Positions 43,699 through 52,461 are shown, counted from the first letter of the stretch. The stretch: 64,000 bases of DNA from Chitinophaga pinensis (GCA_945897725.1 CAMDFR010000001.1:62001-126000), one strand, 5' to 3'. The notes: generated by a model from the sequence alone, not told the origin. Numbers and translations are program-made.

Positions 43699-44742
43699 TC
43701 ATTTTAAAGCATCCGTTAAATTCCATCCTTGAGCTTTCAATTCATGCTTCATGCCTGCCTTACTTTCAAGAATAATACCTTTCTCTTTATTGGTAATTTG
43801 ACCGATGCATTTCATACCGAACATGCCGTATAATTTTTGGGCATCATCCTTCGAAACAGTAAATAAAAGTTCATAATCCTCCCCTCCATTTACGGCACAA
43901 GTAATTGGATCCATATTAAATTTCAAAGCCGTCTCATAGGTATCTGCGTCAATAGGAATCTGCTCTTCATAAATCAAACAACCTACTTGCGATTGAGTAC
44001 AGATATGAAACATTTCTGATGATAAACCATCTGACACATCAATCATGGAAGAGGGTACAATGTTCAACTCTGCTAATTTTTCGATGCATTCCTTTTGTGC
44101 TTCTGGCTTCAATTGACGACCTACCAAATAATCTTGATTATCTAAATCTGGAACAATATTCGGATCTTCTTTAAACAATTGCTTCTCTCGTTCTAATAGC
44201 TGCAAACCCATAAATGCCGCTCCCACATCACCTGTGATGAAAATTAAATCACCCTCCTTCGCTCCATTTCTATACACCACTTTATGACTGTCCGCTTCTC
44301 CTATTGCTGTGATGCTAATCACAAAACCTTTCAATGAGGTAGTTGTGTCTCCGCCTACTAAGTCAACATTATATGCTTTACAAGCAGCCTTGATACCATT
44401 GTAAAAATCTTCTAATGCCTCAAGAGAAAAACGATTTGAAATTCCTATGGAAACAGTAATTTGTTTAGGCGTTCCATTCATAGCATAAATATCTGAAAGA
44501 TTTACCACAACAGCCTTGTAGCCTAAATGCTTCAATGGACAATACATCAAATCAAAATGAATACCTTCCAATAGTAAATCTGTACTCACTAAGGTTACTT
44601 TGTCTGCTTGGTATTGTATCACCGCTGCATCATCACCAATCGATTTAATGGTAGAATGATGCCCATTTACAAAGCCATCTGTTAATTGATGAATGAGTCC
44701 AAATTCGCCTAGGCTTGAAACTTCTGTTCTATTTTCTGACAT
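43699..44742 (-). CDS. thiL: Thiamine-monophosphate kinase
   Basis: Phosphorylates thiamine monophosphate to the active cofactor thiamine diphosphate. The 347 residues show the PurM-like ATP-binding fold: IGDDAAVIQ at the N-terminus, VSTDLLLEGIHFDL, NLSDIYAMNGTPKQITVSIG, DLVGGDTT, and IDVSDGLSSEMFHIC with NGGEDYELLFTV. It is the first gene of a likely thiL-pheS transcript. A -7 box is found 17 bases upstream of the ATG. Confidence 0.95.
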   Translation of the reverse strand: MSENRTEVSSLGEFGLIHQLTDGFVNGHHSTIKSIGDDAAVIQYQADKVTLVSTDLLLEGIHFDLMYCPLKHLGYKAVVVNLSDIYAMNGTPKQITVSIGISNRFSLEALEDFYNGIKAACKAYNVDLVGGDTTTSLKGFVISITAIGEADSHKVVYRNGAKEGDLIFITGDVGAAFMGLQLLEREKQLFKEDPNIVPDLDNQDYLVGRQLKPEAQKECIEKLAELNIVPSSMIDVSDGLSSEMFHICTQSQVGCLIYEEQIPIDADTYETALKFNMDPITCAVNGGEDYELLFTVSKDDAQKLYGMFGMKCIGQITNKEKGIILESKAGMKHELKAQGWNLTDALK

Positions 44743-44758
44743 ATTAATTTATATGACA

Positions 44759-44766
44759 CAAAACTA
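44759..44766 (-). promoter_or_regulatory. -7 box (TAGTTTTG) for thiL-pheS
   Basis: An exact -7 consensus on the minus strand, 17 bases before the thiL ATG. Confidence 0.45.
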
Positions 44767-44817
44767 ATGAATATATGGCATAGATATGACAGATTTCACC
44801 CTTAGAAAAAAGTATTC

Positions 44818-45585
44818 TTACTTAGACTGATTGTGCTTGCTTAAAAAAGAATCGAGAATTTGATTGAAAATTTGAGGATATTCCATCATTGGTGCATGAC
44901 CACACTCTTCAAGAATAGTTAGATCAGCATTGGGAAGTATGCGCTCAAATTCCTCACCCGCAAACAAGGGTGTGATTTTATCTTCACGACCCCAAATCAA
45001 TTTTACTGGCAACACAATGGTATGCAAAGAGTCTCTTACATTATGTCGAATGGCGCTTCTAGCGATATAAAGCACGCGAATTGCCTTTTCCCGATTATTG
45101 ACAATTTCATATACCTCGTCTATGAGTTCTTTTGTGGCTGTCTCAGGATGATAGAAGGTATATTCCGTTTTGGCTTTCACAAACTCGTAATCGCCTTTCT
45201 TAGGATAGGAATCACCTATACTATTCTCAAACAATCCTGAACTGCCCGTCAAAATTAGTGAATTTACTTTTCCCTGATTTTTTAGCGTGTATAATAAACT
45301 AATATGACCACCAAGCGAATTGCCTAAGAGATTCAGTTTATGAAGCTCCTTGTACTCAATAAAACTTTCGACATATTCCATCAGTCCGTCGATAGTACTG
45401 TTCACTACTTCTAACTCAAACAATGGAAGAATGGGCACTACAACCCTGTAGCGTGTAGAGAATTCATCAATGATTGCTTTGAAATTACTCAGGGCACCAA
45501 ATAAACCATGGAGCAGCAATAATACTTCACCCTCTCCTTCATCAATATATCGGAAGCCTTTTACATTTCTGATTTTATAATCCAT
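44818..45585 (-). CDS. Alpha/beta hydrolase
   Basis: A 255-residue cytosolic hydrolase of the alpha/beta fold. The oxyanion-hole HGLFG (26-30) precedes the nucleophile elbow GNSLGG (Ser90). A late Asp lies in IWGREDKITP, and the catalytic His in EECGHAPMMEYP. It resembles MhpC/BioH-like carboxylesterases, but the substrate cannot be named. A minus-strand gene between thiL and the amidotransferase; spacing of ~80 bp on each side makes independent transcription possible. Confidence 0.87.
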   Translation of the reverse strand: MDYKIRNVKGFRYIDEGEGEVLLLLHGLFGALSNFKAIIDEFSTRYRVVVPILPLFELEVVNSTIDGLMEYVESFIEYKELHKLNLLGNSLGGHISLLYTLKNQGKVNSLILTGSSGLFENSIGDSYPKKGDYEFVKAKTEYTFYHPETATKELIDEVYEIVNNREKAIRVLYIARSAIRHNVRDSLHTIVLPVKLIWGREDKITPLFAGEEFERILPNADLTILEECGHAPMMEYPQIFNQILDSFLSKHNQSK

Positions 45586-45668
45586 AGGTTGATTTGAATG
45601 GATAAAGGTAATAAAACAAAGATGAGATTTTTTGTTTCGTTTCTATCCTTAGCAATTATTTATTGTAT

Positions 45669-46238
45669 CTACTGCGCTATCCATTGAAACCAATTTCTTA
45701 ATAAGGTCAAGCCATCTGCTGTAAGCACAGACTCTGGATGAAATTGAAAACCGGCAATAGGCAATTGTTTATGAGCCAGTGCCATTACCTCCATCTCTTT
45801 CGTCCAGGCAATCATTTCTAGGTCGCTTTCCTTCGCCGTTGAAGACAGCACTAAAGAATGATACCGCATGGCCGAAAATGGATTGTTTATTTGTTTAAAA
45901 AGGTCGTGCTCTTGATATTGAACGTCACTTATCTTTCCATGCATGGGTCGAATGGCTTTCTCTAAAGTCCATCCAAAAAATGCTCCCAGAGCTTGATGCC
46001 CCAAACATATACCCAAAATAGGTTTCTCCTTATAATAGGTGGCGATTAACTCGTTCATGATGCCCGCTTGTGAAGGCGTACAGGGACCAGGTGACAATAA
46101 GATAGAATCAAAATTATATTTCTTAATTTCCTCCATCCTAACATCATTTCTTAGCACCACCGACTCCTGATTCAATTGACTTAAATAGTCGACTAAATTG
46201 TAAGTGAATGAATCAAAATTATCTAACACTAGCACCAT
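45669..46238 (-). CDS. pabA: Anthranilate/aminodeoxychorismate synthase glutamine amidotransferase subunit
   Basis: Type 1 glutamine amidotransferase that supplies ammonia to a chorismate-using partner (TrpE or PabB). The 189 residues contain the whole catalytic triad: Cys78 in GICLGHQALG, and His167 and Glu169 in FQFHPESV; LLSPGPCTPSQAG is also typical. TrpG and PabA cannot be separated on sequence alone, and no trp genes are adjacent, so folate (pabA) use is slightly favoured; a dual role is possible. It is 43 bp downstream of the CvpA-like gene on the same strand. Confidence 0.9.
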   Translation of the reverse strand: MVLVLDNFDSFTYNLVDYLSQLNQESVVLRNDVRMEEIKKYNFDSILLSPGPCTPSQAGIMNELIATYYKEKPILGICLGHQALGAFFGWTLEKAIRPMHGKISDVQYQEHDLFKQINNPFSAMRYHSLVLSSTAKESDLEMIAWTKEMEVMALAHKQLPIAGFQFHPESVLTADGLTLLRNWFQWIAQ

Positions 46239-46281
46239 GGTTACTTATCAATACATTGGTTGAATACTTTTTTATAAAGCA

Positions 46282-46827
46282 TTAATTCGTGTGTACATGC
46301 TTTGTTTGCACGCTATCCATTTCGTTGCTCATGTTGGAATACATGTCTTTGAAAGCGGGAACGGCCGTGCCAACAGCATTGGTAAAGAGAGGAGACAAAG
46401 GTTGAACAAAAGCGTAGGTCATCGATTTTTCTTTCGTTTCGCTTTCCAAATAATGAGCCTGATTGGCATACCAAAGTAAGGTGCTAAACAAGAAGGTGAC
46501 CAATGACGAAAACAAGGCACCACCGATGATTCTGTTCACACTTGTTAAACTAAAAGATTTGAGCAACTGCTCAGAAGACCAACTCATCAATTTAAAAAAC
46601 AAGGCGATAAAAACAATCAAACAGAAGATCGATACAATGGGCAAATAGGATTGATTCATGCTCGTATGTTGACTCAGATAAATCGTCATCTTCTCGTTGA
46701 ATTTAGTAACGATTAACGTACCTAACACAAAACCCAAAATACTAAAGATTGTATTCACTACCCCCTTTTGATAGCCATAGTAAAAGCCAGCAATAAAAAC
46801 GATAGCAAATAGGATATCTAAAACCAT
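46282..46827 (-). CDS. CvpA-family membrane protein
   Basis: A 181-residue inner-membrane protein with the CvpA (colicin V production) pattern: DILFAIVFIAGFYYGYQKG at the start, further hydrophobic spans at about 28-45, 62-82 and 100-120, and the conserved NRIIGGALFSS segment. CvpA proteins affect secretion, envelope stress and biofilm traits in other bacteria; the mechanism is unclear. It is 22 bp downstream of yqeY on the same strand, giving a probable yqeY-cvpA-pabA transcript. Confidence 0.87.
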   Translation of the reverse strand: MVLDILFAIVFIAGFYYGYQKGVVNTIFSILGFVLGTLIVTKFNEKMTIYLSQHTSMNQSYLPIVSIFCLIVFIALFFKLMSWSSEQLLKSFSLTSVNRIIGGALFSSLVTFLFSTLLWYANQAHYLESETKEKSMTYAFVQPLSPLFTNAVGTAVPAFKDMYSNMSNEMDSVQTKHVHTN

Positions 46828-46849
46828 AATTTGACGACTTTGATAAAAA

Positions 46850-47299
46850 TTAAACCAATAATTTTTTTACAATTTGTGAAATGAGCGAACCATCTGCTTT
46901 TCCTGTCAAGGCTTTACTTGCTTCTCCCATCACTTTACCCATGTCCTTCATGCCCGCTGCTCCAGTAGAGGCAATAATTTCTTTTACTTTTGATGTAATT
47001 TCTTCTTCGCTTAATTGCGCTGGCAAATATTTTTCAATGATAGCGACTTCTTCCTTCTCTTTCTCAGATAAATCAGTTCTATTCTGTTGATCAAAGATGG
47101 CAATACTGTCTCTTCTTTGTTTCACTAATTTTTGTAAGATGGCAATTTCCTTTTCAGGTGTTAGCTCTTTATTCGCGCCAACTTCAGTTTGTGCCATCAG
47201 TATAGCTGCCTTAATCGCGCGAACGCCCCTCAACGCTATCTCATCTCTAGAAAGCATGGCGGTCTTCAAATCTGCATTTATTCTATCTACTAACTTCAT
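46850..47299 (-). CDS. yqeY: GatB/YqeY domain protein
   Basis: A 149-residue all-helical YqeY protein, homologous to the tRNA-interacting tail of GatB (Asp/Glu-tRNA amidotransferase subunit B). It starts MKLVDRINADLKTAMLSRDE and has ALRGVRAIKAAIL, YLPAQLSEEE and GMKDMGKVMGEASKALTGKA. It may assist tRNA-dependent amidation or have a separate RNA role; this is not established. First gene of the yqeY-cvpA-pabA group and divergent from the carbamoyltransferase gene. Confidence 0.94.
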   Translation of the reverse strand: MKLVDRINADLKTAMLSRDEIALRGVRAIKAAILMAQTEVGANKELTPEKEIAILQKLVKQRRDSIAIFDQQNRTDLSEKEKEEVAIIEKYLPAQLSEEEITSKVKEIIASTGAAGMKDMGKVMGEASKALTGKADGSLISQIVKKLLV

Positions 47300-47356
47300 T
47301 TTCTATTAATTTTTGATGTAAAAATAAATGATTGTGATGTTATCTTGCGAAAAAGT

Positions 47357-47364
47357 TAATTTTG
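47357..47364 (+). promoter_or_regulatory. -7 box (TAATTTTG) for the carbamoyltransferase operon
   Basis: An exact -7 consensus ending 5 bases before the ATG at 47370, implying an almost leaderless message and ruling out the upstream start at 47328. Confidence 0.5.
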
Positions 47365-47369
47365 CAGGA

Positions 47370-49163
47370 ATGTATATACTAGGTATCTCGGCATATTATC
47401 ACGATTCTGCAGCGGTTTTGCTTCAAGACGCCACCATATTGGTCGCAGTGCAGGAAGAAAGATTTACAAGAATTAAAAATGACGCTTCCTTCCCATCAAA
47501 TGCTATTCAATATTGCATCCAAAAGGCTGGTATTGAATTAAAAGATATTGATGCCATTACCTTTTATGATAAGCCTTTGCTAAAATTTGAACGCATTGTA
47601 GAAACCTTTCTAGCAATAGCACCAAAAGGCTTTAGAACTTTTGTTCAATTTGTACCCCTCTGGCTAAAAGAAAAATTATTCTTAAAATCATTGCTTAAAA
47701 AGGAGCTGCATAAAATAGCACCCATCGATTTAAAAAAAACGAAATTGCTTTTTACCGAACATCACCTTTCACATGCTGCTGCTTGTTATTTCACGTCTAC
47801 ATTCAAAGAGGCGGCCATTGTAACCATTGATGGCGTTGGCGAATGGGCCACCACTAGCATCTGCTATGGAAGCGGAACGCATATCGAAGTGATTGAAGAA
47901 GTTCGATTTCCAGATTCCATAGGGCTCCTCTATTCTTCTTTTACCTATTTTCTTGGATTCAAAGTAAATAGCGCCGAATACAAAGTGATGGGACTTGCGC
48001 CTTATGCATCAAGAAATAGTGAGGCTGTTCAAAAATTTTATCTCCTCATCAAAAACAACCTCATTCATTGCTTAGAAGACGGATCCTATAGATTAAATAT
48101 GGATTTCTTTTCTTTTCATTATGCCCTTCACATGATTGAAGCCAAAAAATGGGAAACGCTCTTTGGTCTCAAAAGAAGGGTCGAAACAGACGAACTTAAT
48201 ATCATGCATGCTGCACTTGCCTCAGCACTGCAAATAATAGTAGAAGAGATGGTCTATAACATTTGCGAAAACGCAAAGAAACTTACTGGATCTGACAATT
48301 TGTGTTTAAGCGGCGGGGTGGCTTTAAATTGTGTCGCCAACAGCATGCTCGCGCAGAAAAAATTATTTAAAAATATTTTTATTCAACCAGCAGCCGGCGA
48401 TGCAGGTGGTGCCTTGGGTGCAGCCTTGGCTACCCATTATATCTATTTCAACAACAATAGAAACCATTGGGCAGTATTCGACCCATATCTAGGATATAGC
48501 ATCGATGAAAATGAAGTGAAAATACTCTGCAAAACGCAAGCATCAGAAAGCTATACCAAGTATCCCGAAAACGATTTATTAGAAATTGTTGCCAAAGCAT
48601 TAGCAGCCGGAAAAATCGTTGGATGGGTGCAAGGTCCAATGGAATGGGGACCTCGGGCATTGGGCAACCGAAGTATTCTCGCTAGCGCTACCGTGGTAGA
48701 CATGCAACAAAAAATAAACTTACAAATAAAAAAAAGAGAAGGCTTTCGTCCCTTTGCACCCGTGGTGTTGGAAGAAGATGCAAAAAACTATTTCGAAATC
48801 GACAACGCCTCTCCTTACATGATGTACACGTTTCCACTGATTCCGGAAATTAGAAAAAATCTTCCTGCTTCATTCGAAGATTTCAATATCAACCAAAAAT
48901 TAAGCTGTCATAAATCAAATTTCCCAGCCATCACTCATGTCGATTTTTCTGCTCGCGTACAAACAGTCAACAAAGAACAAAATAGATTATTATATTTACT
49001 ATTACAGCGCTATAAAAAAGAAACAGGAGATGCCATCTTGGTCAATACGAGTTTTAATGTGCGTGGCGAACCGATAGTAATGAACGCCCAACAAGCTTTT
49101 GAATGTTTTAAGCATACCGACATGGATTTATTAGTGATCAACGATACATTGTTTAGAAAATAA
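47370..49163 (+). CDS. NodU/CmcH-type O-carbamoyltransferase
   Basis: Transfers a carbamoyl group from carbamoyl phosphate (through carbamoyl-AMP) to a hydroxyl, typically on a sugar or secondary metabolite. It is 597 residues from the chosen start. The N-terminal Kae1/ASKHA-like half begins YILGISAYYHDSAAVLL and has EHHLSHAAACYF (metal-binding His pair), GLAPYA and LSGGVALNCVANSM. The C-terminal carbamoyltransferase domain has GPMEWGPRALGNRSILA, REGFRPFAPVV and NTSFNVRGEPIV. It is followed by DUF5989 (3 bp) and SxtJ-like (4 bp) genes, a set seen with this enzyme elsewhere. The acceptor is unknown; surface glycan or lipid is inferred from the membrane partners. Confidence 0.95.
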   Translation: MYILGISAYYHDSAAVLLQDATILVAVQEERFTRIKNDASFPSNAIQYCIQKAGIELKDIDAITFYDKPLLKFERIVETFLAIAPKGFRTFVQFVPLWLKEKLFLKSLLKKELHKIAPIDLKKTKLLFTEHHLSHAAACYFTSTFKEAAIVTIDGVGEWATTSICYGSGTHIEVIEEVRFPDSIGLLYSSFTYFLGFKVNSAEYKVMGLAPYASRNSEAVQKFYLLIKNNLIHCLEDGSYRLNMDFFSFHYALHMIEAKKWETLFGLKRRVETDELNIMHAALASALQIIVEEMVYNICENAKKLTGSDNLCLSGGVALNCVANSMLAQKKLFKNIFIQPAAGDAGGALGAALATHYIYFNNNRNHWAVFDPYLGYSIDENEVKILCKTQASESYTKYPENDLLEIVAKALAAGKIVGWVQGPMEWGPRALGNRSILASATVVDMQQKINLQIKKREGFRPFAPVVLEEDAKNYFEIDNASPYMMYTFPLIPEIRKNLPASFEDFNINQKLSCHKSNFPAITHVDFSARVQTVNKEQNRLLYLLLQRYKKETGDAILVNTSFNVRGEPIVMNAQQAFECFKHTDMDLLVINDTLFRK

Positions 49164-49166
49164 GAA

Positions 49167-49316
49167 ATGGAATTTATAAAAGACATTTTTCAATATTTTA
49201 TAGAGAGAAAAAAGTGGTGGCTAATGCCCATCATTTTGATCTTTTTAATTTTAGGGACCTTGCTTTTATTAGCCCCAGGTGGCGTGGTGGCACCTTTTAT
49301 TTATTCATTATTTTAA
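49167..49316 (+). CDS. DUF5989-family small membrane protein
   Basis: A 49-residue protein, easily missed for its size. It starts 3 bp after the carbamoyltransferase stop. The sequence opens MEFIKDIFQYFIERKKWWLM, followed by one hydrophobic span (about 20-36) and the ending LAPGGVVAPFIYSLF. The ERKKWW-LxP pattern and the terminal APFIYxLF are hallmarks of DUF5989, which accompanies SxtJ-like proteins and NodU-type carbamoyltransferases. It probably anchors or assists the complex in the inner membrane; function unproven. The next gene begins 4 bp after its stop. Confidence 0.9.
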   Translation: MEFIKDIFQYFIERKKWWLMPIILIFLILGTLLLLAPGGVVAPFIYSLF

Positions 49317-49320
49317 GGTC

Positions 49321-49710
49321 ATGAGGATAAGAAAATCGCTACAAGATATTGCCATCATATGCCTCCTCATCATAATGATTTGCCTATATTTTATATGGAT
49401 AAAACACAACCATGGCATGCATCTCAAAGCATTCATAGCCATCGCTTTTCTTATCTTTATATCAAGCGTTTTCTCTGAATCATTTTCAAATTTTTTTCTA
49501 AAAAACTGGCTCCGATTAGGAATGTTTTTAGGGAAAATAAATAGCTTTTTAATCCTGAGCATTTTGTTCTTTCTAGTCCTCTTTCCCTTTGCCTTGCTCA
49601 GAAAACTTTTTTCAAAAGATCAGCTCTTTGCCCATTACAAAGATAAAAAGAGTCGTTTCTTTCTTAGAAGACATACATATATTGCATCCGATTTCGAAAA
49701 AATCTGGTAA
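49321..49710 (+). CDS. SxtJ-like membrane protein
   Basis: A 129-residue inner-membrane protein with three hydrophobic spans (about 11-28, 34-53 and 72-97), a basic segment LRKLFSKDQLFAHYKDKKSR, and the end RRHTYIASDFEKIW. This fits the SxtJ family, named from the saxitoxin cluster but widespread beside carbamoyltransferases. It is translationally close (4 bp) to the DUF5989 gene. The frame extends 14 codons upstream into that gene; the ATG at 49321 avoids the overlap. Likely the third part of a membrane-associated carbamoylation module. Confidence 0.85.
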   Translation: MRIRKSLQDIAIICLLIIMICLYFIWIKHNHGMHLKAFIAIAFLIFISSVFSESFSNFFLKNWLRLGMFLGKINSFLILSILFFLVLFPFALLRKLFSKDQLFAHYKDKKSRFFLRRHTYIASDFEKIW

Positions 49711-49752
49711 GCCCAAAACACTATATTATATCAACACTTTAAACAATAATTT

Positions 49753-50544
49753 ATGAATATTAGACTTGATCATTTAAACGCCATGGTATGCGGTGGCAGT
49801 GGTGGAATTGGTAAGGCATCTGCCATCGAATTGGCAAGCTTAGGCGCCAACATCACACTCGTAGCAAGAAACGAAGACAAACTTAAAAGTGCCTTAAGCG
49901 AATTATCACAAACAGCATCTCAACAGCACGATTATATCGTCGCTGATTTTTCCAAACCAGAAGAGCTCAAAGTTGCCATCCACTCATACCTCGCTAATAG
50001 CAATAAAAAAATTCATGTTCTAATTAACAATACCGGCGGACCAGCTGCTGGACCAGCCATAGATGCCAAAGAAGCTGATTTTGTAAGCGCCTTCACCAAT
50101 CACCTCATTTGCAATCATATCTTAGTACAAGCTGTTGTAGAAGGCATGAAGCAGGAAAAATATGGTAGAATCATCAATATCATTTCAACCTCTGTCAAAA
50201 TACCCTTACAAGGCTTAGGTGTAAGCAATACCATCCGCGGGGCAGTGGCTAGTTGGAGCAAAACCTTAGCTACAGAACTTGCCTCTTTCGGCATCACAGT
50301 AAATAATATTTTACCTGGCGCTACTTCTACAGAAAGATTAGATGCCATCATTCTAAACAAAAGCACTAAAGCTGCCAAAGCCATCGACGAAATAGCCATC
50401 GAAATGCAAAACGAAATACCGATGAAAAGATTCGGTAAACCAGCAGAAATCGCCAATGCAGTCGGCTTTCTAGCCAGCCCTGCGGCAAGCTATATCAGTG
50501 GCATCAATCTTCCAGTGGATGGAGGTAGAACAGGATGCTTATAG
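49753..50544 (+). CDS. Short-chain dehydrogenase/reductase-like protein with altered active site
   Basis: A 263-residue Rossmann-fold SDR. The cofactor motif is VCGGSGGIGKA (about 12-22), with LVARN as the following strand, NNTGGPA in place of the usual NNAG, and a normal C-terminus (YISGINLPVDGGRTGCL). The catalytic YxxxK is missing: the aligned segment GVSNTIRGAVASWSK has Ser158 and Arg162 where Tyr and Lys are expected, while Ser145/147 of the triad is kept. Related FabG-like SDRs with SN..R at this place are known, so this is a subfamily trait rather than decay. Reductase activity may be altered. It lies 42 bp after the SxtJ-like gene and could belong to that operon. Confidence 0.9.
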   Translation: MNIRLDHLNAMVCGGSGGIGKASAIELASLGANITLVARNEDKLKSALSELSQTASQQHDYIVADFSKPEELKVAIHSYLANSNKKIHVLINNTGGPAAGPAIDAKEADFVSAFTNHLICNHILVQAVVEGMKQEKYGRIINIISTSVKIPLQGLGVSNTIRGAVASWSKTLATELASFGITVNNILPGATSTERLDAIILNKSTKAAKAIDEIAIEMQNEIPMKRFGKPAEIANAVGFLASPAASYISGINLPVDGGRTGCL

Positions 50545-50630
50545 CAATAAGAAAATAGATAGAGCGGATTCGCTACATGTTTCAAATGCAGTTGAAAGGA
50601 TCCGATAAAATTGAAATGATGCAGGCAGCG

Positions 50631-51134
50631 TTATATTGATCCATTTTTTTTAAAGCCTGTTAGTTTTACGATCTCATCATAAAGTTTCGCTGCCTCGTCT
50701 TCACTCAACTCCATCGGCAACAGATGCTTCTCGCCGCGCGTAATAAAACAGATATGGTTGCAATCATCTTCAAAATGAAAGACAACCTGTATATCTTCTA
50801 TTTCATTCACCACGGTCACCCACTCCCCATCACAAAACAACTCCCCATCTTTAATCACAATCTTTGAATTAAATTTTGTGAAATATTGATAAATGAGGAC
50901 GAAAGGGAGGATATTTCCTATCAGGGTGACCAAAAAAAATGAAACAGTAGTTACGATATTGCGACTTTTAAAAACATGGCTCAAGTCAAAATTGGGAGCA
51001 ATTTTCAAAAAGTTTGGAACAAAGAAAAATACCGCAGACAAAATAAGAGCAATCGAAATGACAAGCATGACGTAGTAATCGAGATTAGGAGAATTCCTCA
51101 CCTTGATTTGATTGGACGAGACGGTTATCTTCAT
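50631..51134 (-). CDS. Membrane protein of unknown function with two spans
   Basis: A 167-residue protein. Two hydrophobic segments at about 20-42 (YYVMLVISIALILSAVFFF) and 62-85 (IVTTVSFFLVTLIGNILPFV) flank a short loop. The C-terminal ~80 residues are soluble and beta-rich (SKIVIKDGELFCDGEWVTVV, EIEDIQVVFHFEDDCN, HICFITRGEKHLLPMEL), like a small PH-like domain. No family is recognised. Monocistronic, with a -7 box 25 bases upstream, divergent from the methylase gene. Confidence 0.72.
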   Translation of the reverse strand: MKITVSSNQIKVRNSPNLDYYVMLVISIALILSAVFFFVPNFLKIAPNFDLSHVFKSRNIVTTVSFFLVTLIGNILPFVLIYQYFTKFNSKIVIKDGELFCDGEWVTVVNEIEDIQVVFHFEDDCNHICFITRGEKHLLPMELSEDEAAKLYDEIVKLTGFKKNGSI

Positions 51135-51158
51135 AGTATTTTACAATTTTAAGGTCAA

Positions 51159-51166
51159 CAAAATTA
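51159..51166 (-). promoter_or_regulatory. -7 box (TAATTTTG) for the two-span membrane protein gene
   Basis: An exact -7 consensus on the minus strand, 25 bases ahead of the ATG. Confidence 0.4.
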
Positions 51167-51241
51167 GTCTTCAAGTGATTATAAATATAATATTTATTTT
51201 CTAACAATCATAATTTCAGAATATTTATCTTTAAACCTTAT

Positions 51242-51958
51242 ATGACTAACGAAAGCGTTTTATTTTTATTACCCTGTACGCTAGGAATAGATGCTGTTCA
51301 AAGCATTCCCTCTTATGTGAAAGATATCGCTGAATCTTTGGACATTTTTTTTGTAGAAAACGAAAGAAGCGCTCGAAGATATCTTAGGTCCATTGGCTAT
51401 ACCAAAAATTTTGATGAGGTTACCCTACACCTATTAGACAAACACAATAAAAATACTTTTATCAAAACAGCTTTGCTCGATCTTATAAGAGAAAAAAAAT
51501 CTGCGGGCATTTTATCAGAAGCAGGCTTGCCTTGTATTGCAGATCCAGGAGGCGAGGTTGTCAAAATAGCCCATCAGCTCGAAATGCAGGTCAACCCACT
51601 AGTTGGGCCATCTTCTATTATTATGGCGCTCATTGCATCAGGAATGAATGGTCAAGAATTTATTTTTCATGGCTACCTACCCGTTGAGAACGAAGCACAG
51701 AAAAAAAAATTGAAAGAAATAGAACAACAAGCGATAAGATCTGGCTACACGCAAATTTTTATGGAAACGCCCTATCGAAATAATAAATTGATCGAAAGCA
51801 TTCTCAGCGATTGTAATGCTGAGTTATTATTGTCCATTGCATGCGACATAACGCTTCCTACACAATTCATTCAGACCAAAACAATACAGCAATGGAAAAA
51901 AGAAAAGCCCGATTTTCATAAAAGACCATGCATCTTTTCCATCAATAAAAACACCTAG
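51242..51958 (+). CDS. SAM-dependent tetrapyrrole-methylase-fold methyltransferase (RsmI-like)
   Basis: A 238-residue methyltransferase of the tetrapyrrole methylase fold. It has GILSEAGLPCIADPGGEVV (compare SDAGTPGISDPG of RsmI) and VGPSSIIMALIASGMNG, and IFMETPYRNNKLIE matches the RsmI pattern ESPHR. True RsmI (16S rRNA C1402 2'-O-methylation) is ~280 residues, with FVGFLP where this protein has FHGYLP. This shorter paralogue is common in Bacteroidota and its target is unverified. The asparaginase-like gene follows after 3 bp. Confidence 0.88.
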   Translation: MTNESVLFLLPCTLGIDAVQSIPSYVKDIAESLDIFFVENERSARRYLRSIGYTKNFDEVTLHLLDKHNKNTFIKTALLDLIREKKSAGILSEAGLPCIADPGGEVVKIAHQLEMQVNPLVGPSSIIMALIASGMNGQEFIFHGYLPVENEAQKKKLKEIEQQAIRSGYTQIFMETPYRNNKLIESILSDCNAELLLSIACDITLPTQFIQTKTIQQWKKEKPDFHKRPCIFSINKNT

Positions 51959-51961
51959 GCT

Positions 51962-52453
51962 ATGGCAATAAAAATCTTTATAACTGGCGGTACCTTCGAT
52001 AAAGAATATGATGAGTTAACTGGCAAATTATTTTTTAAAGAAACGCATCTTGGAGAAATACTTAAACTTGGCAGATGTAAGGCAGAGGTGTCTTTGCGCA
52101 CTTTAATGATGATCGATAGCTTAGACATGAGCGATGCCGACAGAGAACTAATTGTTAATTATGCTTCAAAAACCGACGAGGATAAAATCGTTATCACACA
52201 TGGTACAGATACGATGACTGTTACCGCTGCGGCGCTGGCGAAGGCACAATTAAACAAAACAATCGTGCTCACCGGAGCCATGATCCCCTATAAATTTGGC
52301 AGCTCAGATGGCTTATTTAATCTAGGTTCTGCCTTGGCTTTTGTGCAGAGCTTGCCCGCTGGTGTTTACGTGGCAATGAATGGCAAATATTTTAATTGGG
52401 ATAATGTTATCAAGAATACCAAAACAGGGTATTTCGAAGAACTAAAATCCTAA
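51962..52453 (+). CDS. Short asparaginase N-domain protein
   Basis: A 163-residue protein equal to the N-terminal domain of type I/II L-asparaginase. It has FITGGTFDKEYDE with the first catalytic Thr, and ITHGTDTMTVTAAAL with the second Thr-Asp pair. Full asparaginases (~330 residues) have a second domain that completes the active site in the dimer; it is absent here, and downstream DNA is repeat sequence with no continuation. Short forms are known in several Bacteroidota, so this is more likely a natural short family than a fragment. It is 3 bp after the methylase stop, so co-transcribed. Confidence 0.87.
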   Translation: MAIKIFITGGTFDKEYDELTGKLFFKETHLGEILKLGRCKAEVSLRTLMMIDSLDMSDADRELIVNYASKTDEDKIVITHGTDTMTVTAAALAKAQLNKTIVLTGAMIPYKFGSSDGLFNLGSALAFVQSLPAGVYVAMNGKYFNWDNVIKNTKTGYFEELKS

Positions 52454-52461
52454 AACTTTTT

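Noticed and set aside
51962-52453. Short asparaginase as a broken full-length gene
   Set aside because: No remnant of the C-terminal domain is present in any frame downstream; the stop is followed by a repeat, and short forms are known.
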